A stretch of 7,996 bases of DNA from Actinomycetes bacterium (GTDB taxonomy: Bacteria > Actinomycetota > Acidimicrobiia > Acidimicrobiales > RAAP-2): positions 1 to 7,996 of the forward strand of contig JAKBAZ010000056.1 of the NCBI GenBank assembly GCA_021826255.1. The letters are read 5' to 3'. The position numbers and the translations under genes were made by a program. Positions within the stretch are counted from its first letter, which is position 1, and every line of letters begins with the position of its first letter. The notes under the pieces were generated by a model that was given only the letters and a program-made list of their open reading frames with translations, had not been told where the DNA came from and searched no databases. Positions 1 to 6,054 of the stretch are shown here, piece by piece.

Positions 1-54
1 TCCTCGTCGTCGCCGGGGGCGTCCGTCTCCCGCGAGTGCGGGCTAAGCCTGAAA

Positions 55-60
55 ATTCTA
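55..60 (-). promoter_or_regulatory. Possible -10 box of a leftward promoter
   Basis: On the minus strand these bases read TAGAAT, one mismatch from the TATAAT consensus. No convincing -35 hexamer is found at 16-18 nt. Instead two 11-bp direct repeats (81-102) end 20 nt upstream, an arrangement seen at promoters activated by OmpR-type response regulators. No ATG, GTG or TTG start codon occurs on the minus strand between here and position 1, so the gene served would have a leader of about 50 nt or more and starts outside the window. Confidence 0.3.
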
Positions 61-80
61 CCAATCAGTGGACAATGCCT

Positions 81-102
81 CGGTAACGGCCCGGTAACGG
101 CT
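81..102. repeat. Tandem 11-bp direct repeat, possible regulator binding site
   Basis: The ten bases CGGTAACGGC occur at 81-90 and again, identical, at 92-101, so the repeat period is 11 bp. On the minus strand each unit reads GCCGTTACCG. An 11-bp period of direct repeats, one helical turn apart, is the established geometry for PhoB/PhoP-type (OmpR family) regulators; the Streptomyces PHO box core GTTCACC is similar but not the same as GTTACC here. The regulator is not identifiable from sequence alone. Confidence 0.4.
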
Positions 103-190
103 CCCGAGTTCCCCGGAAGTTGCGCAACGCGCTCGGACGTGACACGATGGGCGACGGCGCCCAGCGGGAGCCACCGGCCATGCCGGTTCA

Positions 191-245
191 CCGCGACGCA
201 GCCCCACGCCCCCGGGGGGGACTGTGGCGGGGGCTGCGTACGCGG
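191..245 (-). terminator. Large hairpin after the AIM24-family gene, possible terminator
   Basis: The left arm at 191-205 (CCGCG then ACGCAGCCCC) pairs with the right arm at 230-245 (GGGGCTGCGT then ACGCGG). This gives fifteen base pairs with a single bulged base. The loop between them is itself very G/C-rich. It begins 24 nt past the stop codon of the leftward gene ending at 270, which suits a transcription terminator. There is no run of T on the minus strand after it, so it would be an atypical, U-tract-free terminator of the kind often proposed for high-GC actinobacteria. Confidence 0.45.
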
Positions 246-269
246 TTTACGTCGGCTCGACTTTCGCGG

Positions 270-1019
270 CTACTTCGTCTGAGGCTCGATGTAGGGCGAC
301 AACGCGTGGGCGAGGCCCGGCACCGTCAACGTCTGCAGATACACCGAACCCGGTCCGGTCAAGCGGACGAGGAAGAGGGTGTCGGCGCCGAAGAGAATAT
401 TGGTGACCCCGTGCACCTGTTCGATCGCCATCGAGACGGTGCCGTCGAAGAGCCCGATGTGTCCGGGGTGCACGAGCATCGACTCGCCCGCCTCGAGGTC
501 GTACTGAACCAGCTCTCCCGAGAGTTCCACCCAGGCCGTTCCCTCTCCGGCAATTCGCTGAAGCAGAAAGCCGTTCCCCGAAAAGACCCCGACGCCGAGT
601 CGCTGCTGAAGGGCAACGGCCAGGGTGACTCCTTCGGTCCCGGCGAGAAAACCGTGGCGCGACACGACGAACTCTCGACCTCCACCCACGTGAATGGCCT
701 TGATGTGGCCGGGCATCTTGGTGGCGAAGGCCACCGTTCCGGTACCGGACTTCACCTCGAAGGCGGAAAGAAAGATCGTCGAACCCGAGAGGGCGCGACG
801 CAAAATCCCTCCAAGACCCGAAGTGCCGACCCCGGAGGTGGATGTCGACATGGTGACACTGGGGGTCATCCAGGACATCTCTCCACCTTGTGAGACCACT
901 CGCTGTCCGGGTTGCAGACGAATCTCGAGAACGGGCATCGTCGTGCCAATGACTCGGTGGGCCACTCCCGAACCCTCCAGGTCGGCGAAGTCGGGGGTGT
1001 TGTCAGGGGTGTGTTCCAC
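270..1019 (-). CDS. AIM24/TIGR00266 family protein of unknown function
   Basis: The predicted product has 249 residues and starts at GTG. It matches the AIM24 (DUF124, TIGR00266) family along its whole length, which is a beta-rich fold found in bacteria and, as AIM24, in mitochondria. Recognisable family features are the early VLEIRLQPGQRVVSQGGEMSWM stretch (about residues 30-51), the GLGGILRRALSGSTIFLS segment (about 69-86), the MPGHIKAIHV segment, and the C-terminal LFGADTLFLVRLTGPGSVYLQ block. No signal peptide or membrane helix is visible, so it is probably cytosolic or peripheral. The molecular role of bacterial members is not established. The start is supported by GAGGAG five bases upstream. 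It sits 32 nt downstream of the broken regulator/kinase chimera on the same strand and could be read from the same transcript. Length is normal for the family. Confidence 0.85.
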   Translation of the reverse strand: MEHTPDNTPDFADLEGSGVAHRVIGTTMPVLEIRLQPGQRVVSQGGEMSWMTPSVTMSTSTSGVGTSGLGGILRRALSGSTIFLSAFEVKSGTGTVAFATKMPGHIKAIHVGGGREFVVSRHGFLAGTEGVTLAVALQQRLGVGVFSGNGFLLQRIAGEGTAWVELSGELVQYDLEAGESMLVHPGHIGLFDGTVSMAIEQVHGVTNILFGADTLFLVRLTGPGSVYLQTLTVPGLAHALSPYIEPQTK

Positions 1020-1024
1020 GGGCT

Positions 1025-1030
1025 CTCCTC
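1025..1030 (-). promoter_or_regulatory. Ribosome binding site of the AIM24-family gene
   Basis: On the minus strand this is GAGGAG, five bases before the GTG codon at 1019-1017. It decides the start of that gene, since GTG is otherwise ambiguous with other in-frame codons. Confidence 0.6.
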
Positions 1031-1051
1031 ATATCTGGGGTCCCACTACTC

Positions 1052-1856
1052 CTAGCACTCCGTCGCTCCCCGAATCGAACGAGGAGTGAATCGACGAATC
1101 TCCTCGTCTCGGGCGATCAGTCGACGCCACGCCCACCGGTCGCGCGGGAGATCGCCAAGCGTGGCCGCTTGCACCAGCGCGTTACCCATGACGGCCGCTT
1201 CGGCCGGTCCAGCCACCACGTCACGCTGGCACGCGTCGGCGGTCAACTGGGCGAGAAAGTCGCTACGAGAACCCCCGCCCACCAGGTGCACCACCGTGAT
1301 GGCGCGGCCCGTTAACTCCTCGAGTCGTTGAATCGCGCTTGCGTAGGCAACGGCGAGTGAGTCAAAGATCACCCGAGCCACCTCGACGGGGGTCGACGGT
1401 TCACGCTGACCCGTCTCGCGGCACAACGACACCACGGTCTTCGCGGCCGGTTTAGCGTCCAACTCCGTCGCGATTAAGAGCGACGACGTGATGACCGTCA
1501 CCGACAGATTCGGATTGAGTGATCGAACCATCTGCAGCGTGGTGGTCCCGCCGTCGAGGATGGTGGTCTCTCCGGGTGCGAGAAGCTCCGCCGCCGCCTG
1601 GCCGATGCGCGTCTTGGCGTCCGTTTCGTGGGTGGAGCGCTGCATGATGGGCGGTTGGTAGGAGCGACTCTGGGTGGATATCGCCCCCCCCACGGACCCG
1701 TCGAGCGACCCCTTCGCCCTCGAGTGCTTCGAGGTCTCGCCGGATCGTCATCTCCGACGCCCCGAGGGACTGAGCCAGTTCGGCGATCGTCACCTTCCCG
1801 GAGTTCATCAGGGTGTTGACGATGGAGGCCCGGCGAAGTTTGGTGCTCATCGGCAC
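1052..1856 (-). pseudogene. Frameshifted chimera: DeoR-type regulator joined to rhamnulokinase C-terminus
   Basis: Residues 1-55 from the GTG at 1856 (or ATG at 1850) are a DeoR-family winged helix-turn-helix, with IAELAQSLGASEMTIRRDLE at about 24-43. The reading frame then breaks at a run of eight G (1691-1684 on this strand). With seven G, the DeoR sequence continues as RVRGGAISTQSRSYQPP and then the sugar-phosphate sensor domain with its GETTILDGGTTTLQ segment. That domain stops about halfway, near TELDAKPAAKTVVSL. The sequence then becomes, in the same frame, the C-terminal ~120 residues of a FGGY-family kinase of the rhamnulokinase (RhaB) type: CRETGQREP, HLVGGGSRSDFLAQLTADA and AGPAEAAVMGNALVQA. 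A RhaB is about 480 residues, so the N-terminal ATP and sugar sites are missing; half of the DeoR sensor is missing too. With the frame repaired the product would have 267 residues. I infer a deletion that fused two genes of a sugar operon. It is unlikely to be a working kinase; it might still bind DNA. Confidence 0.8.
1684..1691 (-). repeat. Homopolymer of eight G at the frameshift point
   Basis: The plus strand has eight consecutive C here, read as eight G in the DeoR-type gene. Seven G would restore the family-typical RGGAIS reading and link the two halves of the gene. It may be a true mutation, a slippage site that switches the gene on and off, or a sequencing or assembly error in a homopolymer. 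Confidence 0.75.
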
Positions 1857-1943
1857 CCCCGCGGGCTCGTCATCTTCATCGTGCTCAATCTAGGCGAGAG
1901 CTCAACGGTGTCGTCGACCCCGGGACTATCGGGTGGTGTGGAG

Positions 1944-2017
1944 TGCGTCTGGAGGGATTCGAACCCCCGACCCTCGGTTCCGTAGACCGATGCTCTAATC
2001 CGCTGAGCTACAGACGC
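1944..2017 (-). tRNA. tRNA-Arg, anticodon ACG
   Basis: The minus strand folds into a complete cloverleaf of 74 nt including the discriminator. The acceptor arms GCGTCTG and CAGACGC pair perfectly. The D stem is GCTC/GAGC, the anticodon stem TCGGT/ACCGA with loop CTACGGA, and the T arm GGGGG-TTCGAAT-CCCTC has one G-T pair. The anticodon ACG is read as inosine-CG in bacteria and decodes CGU, CGC and CGA arginine codons. A20 in the D loop and the A discriminator agree with arginine identity. The CCA end is not encoded. It lies 30 nt downstream of the stop of the ROK kinase gene on the same strand, so read-through from that operon is possible besides its own promoter. Confidence 0.95.
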
Positions 2018-2034
2018 GTCAATGCCGGTGCACT

Positions 2035-2040
2035 ATCTTA
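2035..2040 (-). promoter_or_regulatory. Possible -10 box for tRNA-Arg
   Basis: On the minus strand this reads TAAGAT, close to the TATAAT consensus, 17 nt before the mature 5' end of the tRNA. That places transcription start about 10 nt upstream of the tRNA, as expected for a short leader removed by RNase P. No good -35 hexamer is seen; it would fall inside the end of the upstream kinase gene. Confidence 0.35.
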
Positions 2041-2046
2041 GCCCAC

Positions 2047-2805
2047 TTAGGCCAAGGGCGTTCGGGCGCCAAAGAGTCGCGCCGCGCCGCGCAGGGCCGC
2101 CTGATTACCGACGATGACGATGCCCGAGGGCCACGAGTCGTCACGTAGTTGCAGGCGCGGCGCGTTGCCCCCCGCGAGGTAGAACCGTTCGACCTCGTAG
2201 GTGGTCCGCCACCGCTCGAGTGCGCGACGAACGTCGTCGCGCCAGCGAACCTCGTCGGCGGCCCTCGAACGCTCGCCCAGCGCCTCGTCAAAACTTCGTC
2301 CGTCCGGAGTGGGATGCGTACCCACGTCGGGAGCGGGTCGGAGTTCCCCGTTTTCCATCAGAGCGAGTCCGCACCCGGTGCCGAGCGTCACGATGAGCTC
2401 GACCCCGTAGCCACCACCGCACCCGAGGGCGGCGAGGGCGGCGTCGTTCACGACGCGGACCTCCGCTCCGGTCGATTCGGTGAGTTCCTCGGAGAGGTCT
2501 CGTCCCCGCCAACGCTCCACGAGGTCAGTAATGAGTGGTGTGCCCGGCCCTCCCTCGCGAGCTAGATTGCCAGTCCCGACAACCCGTCCGTCACGCATCT
2601 CTCCGGGAAAGCCCACACCCACCCGACGCGCCCCGGTGGCCTCGACTCGTCGACGCACCACGTCGTGAAACGTTTCGGGCGAACAGGGCCGCGGGGTTCG
2701 TCGGCGCTTCAGGGGACTGAGAACGCGCCCGTCCCCGTCCACCAGGGCGGACTTGACGGTGGTCGCACCCCAGTCCACGGCGAGGATGTAGTCGTCCCCC
2801 TTCAT
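2047..2805 (-). CDS. ROK-family sugar kinase, polyphosphate-glucokinase-like
   Basis: The 252-residue product resembles ROK kinases of the polyphosphate/ATP glucokinase type, cytosolic enzymes that phosphorylate glucose or a related sugar. Visible motifs are the first phosphate loop AVDWGATTVKSALVD (residues 9-23), VGVGFPGEMRDG (62-73), the catalytic Asp in VVNDAA (D121), the second phosphate loop VTLGTGCG (139-146), and the C-terminal YLAGGNA. Length fits polyphosphate glucokinases (about 250) better than typical ROK proteins (about 300). The zinc-binding cysteine cluster of classical ROK members is absent. The family's ExGH sugar-contact motif appears only as DVGTH (159-163), so the substrate may differ from glucose. 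I chose the ATG at 2805 over the GTG at 2862 because it overlaps the stop of the VirD4-like gene as ATGA and because homology begins just after it. No Shine-Dalgarno sequence precedes it, which suggests re-initiation by ribosomes finishing the upstream gene. Confidence 0.82.
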   Translation of the reverse strand: MKGDDYILAVDWGATTVKSALVDGDGRVLSPLKRRRTPRPCSPETFHDVVRRRVEATGARRVGVGFPGEMRDGRVVGTGNLAREGGPGTPLITDLVERWRGRDLSEELTESTGAEVRVVNDAALAALGCGGGYGVELIVTLGTGCGLALMENGELRPAPDVGTHPTPDGRSFDEALGERSRAADEVRWRDDVRRALERWRTTYEVERFYLAGGNAPRLQLRDDSWPSGIVIVGNQAALRGAARLFGARTPLA

Positions 2806-3971
2806 GAGGACAGCGTAGTGAGCGACTCCCCCCGGTGCCGAAGTCGGCGCCGACGCCACCACGGCACCAGTCGAACGTCTCGGGGTGGTTGGTGGGCTCT
2901 CACCATCCTCGCCCGGTATCGGGGTTGCTCGCGCCAGACTCGTGCCGCGCGCGTCGAGCCCGACGGGGGGCTCGGGGGAGAGAGTTCGGGAACGTAGCGC
3001 TCGGCGCTGGGGTCGGCGAGCCCGGACAACACCACGCGCACGGCGTGATTGTTGACGATGGTCGACGCCCGCTCCCCGAAGCGAACTCGGAGTTGAGCGA
3101 AATCTTGAACCACGGTGACGAGAGTCGTACGAGACGCGGCGACGGTGGCCGCCCAGACGTCCAACTCCTCAAGCGCCGCGACCGACGCCGCCTCGTCCAG
3201 GAGAACCAGGAGTGGACGCGCGGTGCCGTGCTCAGCGCGCCGGTGCTGCTCGTCGACAATCGATCTCAACGCCCCGCGAAAAAGTCCGGCGTAGTGCGCG
3301 TGCTCCCCGCGCGCAGCGCACAGGTAGAGAGTGTTGTCTCCGTCCAAGACCGAAAGGGCGCGAGCGCGGGGTTGATCGAAGCGCCAGGCCATGACCAAGG
3401 TCTCCGCCGTCGTGAGCACACTCTCGAGAGTGCGAGGTTCGTAGCGGGTGTACGCCTCGAGAGTGCGCTCGGCGTCGGGGTCTCCCAGGCCGTCAACCCA
3501 CTCGGGCCACGTCCGGTCCTCCAAGGCTCGAGTCACCTCGACAACGCTGCGTCCTCGCTGCACGGCTAACCAGAAAAGTGCCCCGACCATCCTCACGGCG
3601 AGAGCGTTCCAGAACTCTCCGTCAGCCCGCGACGAGGGCGTCGTCAGAGTCGCCGCCACTCGCAGAGCGTCACGGTGGGATCTCACCTCCTCGAGAGGAT
3701 TCCACGTCAACCCGTCGTCCGCGCCGGGCTCGAGTAACTGAACCTCTCCGCGCGAGGCTCGCCATCGACGGGTTGCGGCCACCACGTCGTGCTTGACCGA
3801 GGTCACGACCACCGGACCGGACCATTCGAGGAGAAGGGGGATGACGATTCGCGACGTCTTGCCACTCTGACTGGCCCCCGCGACGAGGACCGAGTCGCCC
3901 ACGCCGATTCTGACCGCGATGGTCCAGGGCCACCCCCGCCAGTAGTGGCGTCCGAGTACCCAGGACCTCAC
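2802..3971 (-). CDS. VirD4/TraG-type coupling ATPase of a type IV secretion system
   Basis: The product (389 residues) is a type IV coupling protein, the ATPase that brings DNA or protein substrates to the secretion channel. Motifs in order are Walker A GASQSGKTS (residues 32-40, K38), the TraG-type TSVKHDVV (57-64), WNPLEEV (90-96), an all-alpha insert (about 115-190), Walker B LLVLLDEAA (254-262, D259/E260), and VVQDFAQLRVRFGE (287-300). These are the standard TraG/VirD4 signatures. Usual VirD4 proteins have two N-terminal membrane helices; here Walker A is reached within 32 residues and no such helices are present. The start is placed at the GTG at 3971, which overlaps the upstream stop as GTGA. 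The start at 4046 would add 25 low-complexity residues and a long overlap. The C-terminus is arginine-rich (PWWRRRRLRHR). Confidence 0.88.
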   Translation of the reverse strand: MRSWVLGRHYWRGWPWTIAVRIGVGDSVLVAGASQSGKTSRIVIPLLLEWSGPVVVTSVKHDVVAATRRWRASRGEVQLLEPGADDGLTWNPLEEVRSHRDALRVAATLTTPSSRADGEFWNALAVRMVGALFWLAVQRGRSVVEVTRALEDRTWPEWVDGLGDPDAERTLEAYTRYEPRTLESVLTTAETLVMAWRFDQPRARALSVLDGDNTLYLCAARGEHAHYAGLFRGALRSIVDEQHRRAEHGTARPLLVLLDEAASVAALEELDVWAATVAASRTTLVTVVQDFAQLRVRFGERASTIVNNHAVRVVLSGLADPSAERYVPELSPPSPPSGSTRAARVWREQPRYRARMVRAHQPPRDVRLVPWWRRRRLRHRGESLTTLSS

Positions 3972-5101
3972 GCTCGTCGCATTCGCTCGTCGGTGTCGAT
4001 GAGTCGACGGTCGAGGTCGGTGGGACGAAGACGCACGAGAGACCACGCCGATCCGGTTCGCCAGAGGGCCTCACCCCGACGTAGTCCTCGAACCAGTCGT
4101 CGTCGCGTCTCGTTCGCTCCGACGAGGTCGACTCCTCCCCCCTCATCGCCCTCACCTTGACGCATGATCACGGCGGTGTCGCAGTCTCGTACGAGGCTTT
4201 CGGCGCGGGCTCGCTCGGCCGAACCGACTCCCGAGACCGCCGCGACGTCGCCGAATCGGTGAAGGACGAGAACGTGGCTCGTCGCCCGGGCCCGAGCGAG
4301 CTTCCAAGAGCCGCGAAGCCACGTGAGAGTGCTCTCGTCGTTGAGAACGGCCCACGCCTCGTCGATAATCACGTGAGACGCCGTCGACTCGGAGGAACCG
4401 CGCGCCGTCGAGACCGCCGCCAGGGCCGCCAACGCGAGGGACTCACGACCCCAGTAGGACGACACGTCGACGACGGTCAGTCCCGAGTCCAGCTCCACCG
4501 GATCCCCGGGTCCGTCGAAAATTCCCGCGAGATCACCGTCGATGAGACGATCGAGGCCGGCGCGGAGGTCCTCTGGCATCTCTCGACCACCCCTCTCGCG
4601 CCATTCGGGCAGCGGCCGAGAGCTTCGGGTGGTTCGCACGAGGTGGGTCGCCATCACCCTCTCCTTCGCGAGGAGGGCGCGCCCACTCGCGAGACTCCAC
4701 GCCGACAGGGCGGCGTCCACGTCGATCGCGTCGCCCCCGAGGAACGGCGTGCACCACCCGTTTTCCCCGAGGCGCCAGTAGCTTCCGCCCAACGTCTCGA
4801 CGAGAGCTTGATACTCGCCCTTTGGGTCAACGACGACAACGCGCCGATTGCGCGCTCGTGCTCGCGCGACCATCATCTTGACCACACTCGACTTGCCCGA
4901 CCCGATCGCCCCGGTCACGATCAGGTTGGGGTTGGTGACCAGTCCCGCGCGATAGGCGTCGAAGGGGTCGTAGGCGAAGGGGTTCCCCGAGGCCGTCTCG
5001 CCGAGGGGCACACCCCCTAGCCCGGTCCCGGCGTCGAAGTCGACGAGTCCGAAGAGAGCCCCATCCCCACTCGTTCCCACGTGGGTCGCGAGCCCCCTCA
5101 C
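3968..5101 (-). CDS. Short VirB4-type ATPase of a type IV secretion system
   Basis: The 377-residue product is the motor-domain half of a VirB4/TraC-type ATPase that powers assembly and transport at the cytoplasmic face of the channel. It shows Walker A GAIGSGKSS (residues 64-72, K70), VVVVDPKGEYQAL (88-100), the AGIFDGPGDP segment typical of this branch (192-201), and Walker B HVIIDEAW (243-250, D247/E248). A conserved LHRFGDVAAV segment follows. Classical VirB4 proteins are about 800 residues. The N-terminal half seems to be supplied by the separate upstream gene, as in the SCO6880 clusters of actinobacteria. The GTG at 5101 forms a GTGA overlap with the upstream stop. The ATG-initiated alternative at 5263 would overlap it by 166 nt with arginine/serine-rich shadow sequence. 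Confidence 0.87.
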   Translation of the reverse strand: MRGLATHVGTSGDGALFGLVDFDAGTGLGGVPLGETASGNPFAYDPFDAYRAGLVTNPNLIVTGAIGSGKSSVVKMMVARARARNRRVVVVDPKGEYQALVETLGGSYWRLGENGWCTPFLGGDAIDVDAALSAWSLASGRALLAKERVMATHLVRTTRSSRPLPEWRERGGREMPEDLRAGLDRLIDGDLAGIFDGPGDPVELDSGLTVVDVSSYWGRESLALAALAAVSTARGSSESTASHVIIDEAWAVLNDESTLTWLRGSWKLARARATSHVLVLHRFGDVAAVSGVGSAERARAESLVRDCDTAVIMRQGEGDEGGGVDLVGANETRRRLVRGLRRGEALWRTGSAWSLVRLRPTDLDRRLIDTDERMRRA

Positions 5102-6054
5102 CGGGAAGCCTCCAGACGGGCGAGCCCGAGGAGAAACTCCCCCTGGCGAGCCCGGGGAAATGAGAGGGTGAGACCCAGCGCGCGAGCGCGCTGTTCGAGT
5201 CGTTGTCGAGTGGCGTTCAGCCCGGCGAGGTTCACCGACTCCAGAACCACGTAGGCGCCCCACTCGACCCAGGCTCGACCCCGGGCGATCTCCACCTCAC
5301 GAATCGCCACACGCTCTCGTAGAGTTCGTCGTCCGGCACTCAGTCGAAATCCTCGAGCACTGAGAGTGGCGCCGTCGGCGTCGGCTCGATGAGCCCGACG
5401 AGAGGACCGGCGTCGACCCTCCCCCTCCCCCACTACCCGGGCCACCACCACGAGGCGAACGGATCCGTCGCGCGCGAGGAGTGAGTGGAGGGGCCAGTAG
5501 CCCTCCACTCCCTTGGCCACCCGACCAATCTGAACGACGTGACGGGTGGAACGCAGGTGGGTCGGGTACTCGCGCCATCGTCCCGTGAACGAGGGCGACC
5601 ACAGTGCGGTGGGCTCGACCTCCTGGTCAGCAGCGACGAGCAGTTCTCGAACCCCGTCGCACTGGCGCACGTGAACCCCGAGAGCGCCACCCCCGCGTCG
5701 GGCCACGCGTTCGAGAGAACTCGAGAGGTCGAGGGGGTCCGCATCACTCAAGGTCGGGTAACCGACGACGGGGACGAGACGACCACCCGCGACCGATGGC
5801 GGCGGTGAGAACAGGACCCAACGCCGCCGAGCGAGATATCCCAGTCGGTGAGACGACCAGGTCACGACGTCCCCCTCGCCCACCGGGATCGCGAGACCGA
5901 CCCCGAGTCCGCCGACCACGAGTCCGACGAGCGGATGGTGACGACTCGCGAGGACCACTCCGACGCAGAGTGCGCCGAGAGACACGGCGACAGTGCGAGG
6001 TGAGACTCCCCACCACGTCTCCTCGTCGCGACGGTTCACTCGCGCGTCAGTCAT
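5098..6054 (-). CDS. SCO6880/PrgI-like membrane component of type IV secretion system
   Basis: This 318-residue protein has two short membrane helices near the N-terminus (about residues 20-36 and 41-57), followed by a cytosolic part without known catalytic motifs. The layout and position match the SCO6880 family: a PrgI-type membrane anchor fused to a domain resembling the non-motor N-terminal half of VirB4. The C-terminal part (WVEWGAYVVLE and RQRLEQRARALGL) resembles the alpha/beta repeat that precedes the motor in VirB4-like proteins. Known family members are nearer 480-520 residues, so this one is compact. The ATG at 6054 overlaps the VirB6-like stop by 8 nt (ATGACTGA). The upstream start at 6333 would add 93 residues of antisense-like sequence. 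It probably anchors the next gene's ATPase to the membrane. Confidence 0.72.
   Translation of the reverse strand: MTDARVNRRDEETWWGVSPRTVAVSLGALCVGVVLASRHHPLVGLVVGGLGVGLAIPVGEGDVVTWSSHRLGYLARRRWVLFSPPPSVAGGRLVPVVGYPTLSDADPLDLSSSLERVARRGGGALGVHVRQCDGVRELLVAADQEVEPTALWSPSFTGRWREYPTHLRSTRHVVQIGRVAKGVEGYWPLHSLLARDGSVRLVVVARVVGEGEGRRRSSRRAHRADADGATLSARGFRLSAGRRTLRERVAIREVEIARGRAWVEWGAYVVLESVNLAGLNATRQRLEQRARALGLTLSFPRARQGEFLLGLARLEASR

Larger units (their letters stand above)
1..269. other. Gene-free region with regulatory signals
   Basis: I see no credible gene here. The long open frames on the plus strand have no family resemblance and look like high-GC chance frames. What is visible is a large inverted repeat at 191-245, a smaller perfect hairpin at 173-187 (ACCGGC, 3-nt loop, GCCGGT), an 11-bp direct repeat at 81-102, a -10-like box on the minus strand at 55-60, and a small hairpin at 29-42 (CCCGC, 4-nt loop, GCGGG). 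Together they suggest the end of the leftward gene at 270-1019 followed by the promoter region of another leftward gene whose start codon lies beyond position 1. That reading is inference. Confidence 0.5.

Noticed and set aside
1..83. Possible C-terminal end of a rightward gene (plus frame ending in TAA near 82-84)
   Set aside because: Only about 27 codons are visible, with no recognisable motif, and the region looks like a leftward promoter; it cannot be supported.
120..893. Long plus-strand open frame of 257 codons opposite the AIM24-family gene
   Set aside because: Its sequence is arginine/glycine-rich with no family resemblance and it lies antisense to a well-supported gene; it is a high-GC shadow frame.
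2835..3569. Plus-strand open frame of 244 codons opposite the VirD4-like gene
   Set aside because: It lacks recognisable domains and is the antisense shadow of a gene with clear Walker motifs.
4157..5020. Plus-strand open frame of 287 codons opposite the VirB4-like gene
   Set aside because: Composition is dominated by R, G and D from antisense codons and there is no motif; the minus strand carries conserved ATPase motifs throughout.
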